This document shows positions 61,918 through 64,000 of a stretch of DNA of 64,000 bases, piece by piece (positions within the stretch are counted from its first letter, which is position 1; each line of letters begins with the position of its first letter). This stretch comes from Pseudomonas tumuqii. GTDB lineage: Bacteria > Pseudomonadota > Gammaproteobacteria > Pseudomonadales > Pseudomonadaceae. The DNA is taken from positions 1-64,000 of the forward strand of contig NZ_JAAOJA010000009.1 in the NCBI RefSeq assembly GCF_013184545.1, read 5' to 3'. The notes below the pieces were generated by a model that had not been told where the DNA came from, made no database searches, and saw nothing but the letters and a program-made list of their open reading frames with translations. The translations under genes and the position numbers were made by a program.

Positions 61918-62375
61918 GGCGCCGGCACCAGGCGTAATTCGCCGAGTTGCTGGCTGTCGTTGTGGCGAATCGGTCGCGGCGGCAGGCGCAGGATCAGGCG
62001 TCCGGCTTGATTGACCCGGCCGCGCAGTTCGACCTGGACCCCAGGAATGAAGGCCTCCGGGTTGAAGGGCAGGCGAAAGGGCAGGGCCGCGCCGTTGCCG
62101 GTCAGTTGCACGTTGCCCAGCAGGCCCTGGGGCAGGCCACGCGCATCGATCAGCAGCAGAGCCAGTTCGACTTCGCCATCGCTGGGTACGCCGAGCAGGC
62201 TGCCGGTGAGTTCGCGCAGGTGCGCCGACAGGGGCGCCGGCGCCGCCGCGCTGCTTGCTTCAGGCGCCGGCTTGGTCGTGGGCTGGGGCTGGGGCGGCAC
62301 GGCGGGTTCGCCGGCGCAGGCAGCGAGCAGTCCGGCGAGGGTGAGCGGAGCGAGCAGTCGCATGGCAATGTTCAT
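61914..62375 (-). CDS. YbaY-like lipoprotein
   Basis: A 153-residue lipoprotein: signal peptide with lipobox LLAAC near residue 19-23, a Pro/Ala-rich linker, then a small beta domain (LRELTGSLLGVPSDGEVELALLLIDARG; LPFNPEAFIPG). The pattern is that of YbaY/YscW-like lipoproteins. The ATG at 62375 lacks a strong Shine-Dalgarno site; an ATG four codons later is possible. It is transcribed with the methyltransferase gene. Confidence 0.72.
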   Translation of the reverse strand: MNIAMRLLAPLTLAGLLAACAGEPAVPPQPQPTTKPAPEASSAAAPAPLSAHLRELTGSLLGVPSDGEVELALLLIDARGLPQGLLGNVQLTGNGAALPFRLPFNPEAFIPGVQVELRGRVNQAGRLILRLPPRPIRHNDSQQLGELRLVPAP

Positions 62376-62514
62376 CTGAGGGGTAGGCCTGAAAGAAGCG
62401 GTGTGCCTGCAAAGAGTAGCTGGGCGCGCGCCTGTATACCGCAAAGTCATTGGCTTGTCTTGCCCGCGGGATGCGCTACCATGGCGCTTTCCTGTTCAAG
62501 GCGGCTGCCCTCCT

Positions 62515-62982
62515 ATGCACTGTCCCTTCTGCGGTGCCAACGACACCAAGGTCATCGATTCGCGCCTGGTCGCCGAGGGCGGGCAAGTGCGTCGTCGGCG
62601 CGAATGCCTGGCTTGCGAAGAACGTTTCACCACCTTTGAAACCGCCGAACTGGTGATGCCGCGGCTGATCAAGCAGGACGGCAGCCGCCAGCCGTTCGAC
62701 GAAGACAAGCTGCGTGCCGGCATGCAGCGTGCCCTGGAGAAGCGCCCGGTGAGCATCGAGCGTCTGGAGGCGGCGATTGCCCATATCAAGCACCAGCTGC
62801 GCGCCACCGGCGAGCGCGAGATCAAGTCGCTGGTGCTCGGCGAGTTGGTCATGAGCGAGTTGCAAAAGCTCGATGAGGTTGCCTACATCCGCTTCGCCTC
62901 GGTCTACCGGCGCTTTCAGGATCTCAACGAATTCCGCGAGGAAATCGATCGGCTGTCCCGCGAACCCGCGAAAGAGCAATGA
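62515..62982 (+). CDS. nrdR: Transcriptional repressor NrdR
   Basis: NrdR represses ribonucleotide reductase genes in response to dATP/ATP. The 155-residue product has a zinc ribbon with Cys3, Cys6, Cys31 and Cys34 and an ATP-cone domain (about 49-139) with PFDEDKLRAGMQRALEKRPV. The ATG at 62515 is fixed by the zinc ribbon. Its stop overlaps the ribD start, the usual order nrdR-ribD in Pseudomonas. Confidence 0.97.
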   Translation: MHCPFCGANDTKVIDSRLVAEGGQVRRRRECLACEERFTTFETAELVMPRLIKQDGSRQPFDEDKLRAGMQRALEKRPVSIERLEAAIAHIKHQLRATGEREIKSLVLGELVMSELQKLDEVAYIRFASVYRRFQDLNEFREEIDRLSREPAKEQ

Positions 62983-64000
62983 TGAGCGTCGATCATGCCT
63001 GCATGGCCCGCGCCCTGGAGCTGGCCCGCAAAGGCCTGTATTCCACCCACCCGAATCCGCGAGTCGGCTGCGTCATCGCCCGCGACGGGCAGGTCGTCGG
63101 GGAAGGCTGGCATGTGCGCGCCGGTGAGCCGCACGCCGAGGTGCATGCGCTGCGCCAGGCCGGCGCGCAGGCGCGTGGCGCCACCGCCTATGTGACCCTG
63201 GAACCCTGCAGCCATCACGGCCGCACCCCGCCGTGCGCCGATGCGCTGGTCGCCGCCGGCGTCACGCGGGTGGTGGTGGCCATGCAGGATCCCAATCCGC
63301 AGGTCGCCGGCAATGGCCTGGCGCGGCTGATGCAGGCCGGGATAGCGGTCCAGGCCGGCGTACTGGAAGCCGAGGCGCGGGCGCTCAACGCCGGCTTCAT
63401 CAAACGCATGGAGCAGGGCTTGCCCTTCGTGCGGGTCAAGTTGGCGATGAGCCTGGACGGTCGCACCGCCATGGCCAGCGGCGAGAGCCAGTGGATTACC
63501 GGGCCGGCTGCCCGCGCCGCGGTGCAGCGCCTGCGCGCCCGCGCCAGCGTGGTGCTGACCGGTGCCGACACCGTGCTGGCGGACAATGCCCGCTTGACCG
63601 TGCGCCCCGCTGAACTGGGCCTGGATGCCGAACTGACGGCGCTGGCCGTGACCCGGCCACCCTTGCGGGTGCTGGTCGACGGACGCCTGCGGGTGCCGCT
63701 GGATGCGCCTTTCTTTCAGGCTGGCGCGACACTGGTGGCGACCTGCGCGGCCGCTACGGCGCGCGAACGCTACCTGGACGCCGGCCACGAACTGTTGGCC
63801 GTGCCGGGCAGTAGCGGCTATGTCGATCTGCACAAACTGCTGGGCGAACTGGCCGGGCGCGGCGCCAACGAAGTGCTGGTCGAAGCTGGGCCGCGCCTGG
63901 CTGGCGCGTTCGCCCGCGAGGGCCTGGTCGATGAGTACCAGTTGTTCATCGCGCCGAAGTTTCTCGGCTCCAGTGCGCGGCCGCTGCTCGACCTGCCGCT
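62982..64000 (+). CDS. ribD: Riboflavin biosynthesis protein RibD (5' part, cut by window end)
   Basis: RibD deaminates the pyrimidine ring and reduces the ribose chain in riboflavin synthesis. The visible 339 residues hold the deaminase domain with zinc ligands His51 (HAEV, catalytic Glu53), Cys76 and Cys85 (PCSHHGRTPPC), and most of the reductase domain (VRVKLAMSLDGRTAMASGESQWIT; VLVEAGPRLAGAF). The frame is still open at 64000. Two ATGs at 62979 and 62982 overlap the nrdR stop; either may be used. No FMN riboswitch is seen before it. Confidence 0.95.
   Translation, partial: MSVDHACMARALELARKGLYSTHPNPRVGCVIARDGQVVGEGWHVRAGEPHAEVHALRQAGAQARGATAYVTLEPCSHHGRTPPCADALVAAGVTRVVVAMQDPNPQVAGNGLARLMQAGIAVQAGVLEAEARALNAGFIKRMEQGLPFVRVKLAMSLDGRTAMASGESQWITGPAARAAVQRLRARASVVLTGADTVLADNARLTVRPAELGLDAELTALAVTRPPLRVLVDGRLRVPLDAPFFQAGATLVATCAAATARERYLDAGHELLAVPGSSGYVDLHKLLGELAGRGANEVLVEAGPRLAGAFAREGLVDEYQLFIAPKFLGSSARPLLDLP

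Overview
The window is a chromosomal segment of a Pseudomonas-like gammaproteobacterium. The protein sequences of the ribosomal, RNA polymerase, UvrA, BirA, CoaX and NrdR genes, and the gene order rRNA operon / birA-coaX / tRNA-tufB-secE-nusG-rplKAJL-rpoBC / str / S10 / spc / alpha operons, are those of Pseudomonas. The species cannot be fixed by eye. Two features differ from what I remember of P. aeruginosa: katG sits beside the ferritin gene where that species has katA, and a Vibrio-type TonB2 gene set is present.

Layout. 1-2583: the end of a 5S rRNA gene, its terminator, then overlapping birA-coaX-SPOR genes. 2567-34696: almost the whole core transcription/translation cluster, all on the plus strand: tRNA-Tyr/Gly/Thr-tufB, tRNA-Trp-secE-nusG, rplKA, rplJL-rpoBC, rpsLG-fusA-tufA, the S10 and spc operons with secY and rpmJ, and the alpha operon with rpoA. 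Six of its operon junctions are built the same way: a terminator hairpin overlaps or closely precedes a sigma70-like promoter with a 17-bp spacer. 34697-43781: the remnant of an NhaC-type antiporter gene, katG, a ferritin without the usual haem-ligand Met, a secreted M14 carboxypeptidase, uvrA and a YajR-like MFS transporter. 43782-46859: ssb, an RmlD-like protein that seems to lack its catalytic Tyr/Lys, an NAD-dependent epimerase and an OmpW porin with an Anr/FNR-type promoter.

47105-56451 is the most interesting accessory block: a DUF2946 protein, a TonB-dependent receptor and a PepSY membrane protein, then a Fur-box promoter, then six tightly overlapping genes (DUF3450, TtpC-like long ExbB, short ExbB, ExbD, TonB, TPR protein). 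It resembles the Vibrio TonB2/TtpC energy-transduction system and is placed next to its probable receptor. 56546-59743 is a Zur-box-controlled zinc operon on the minus strand (DUF2796/ZrgA, ABC ATPase, FtsX-like permease, DUF3299). 59828-64000 holds a small unknown protein, a repeat element, a YbbN/CnoX-like thioredoxin, a methyltransferase, a YbaY-like lipoprotein, nrdR, and ribD, which is cut by the window end.

Together the first half makes the ribosome, RNA polymerase and Sec channel. The second half is dominated by envelope, metal and stress functions (iron by Fur/TonB, zinc by Zur, peroxide by KatG, low oxygen by Anr/OmpW). All regulatory sites were identified by reading consensus matches and are inferences.
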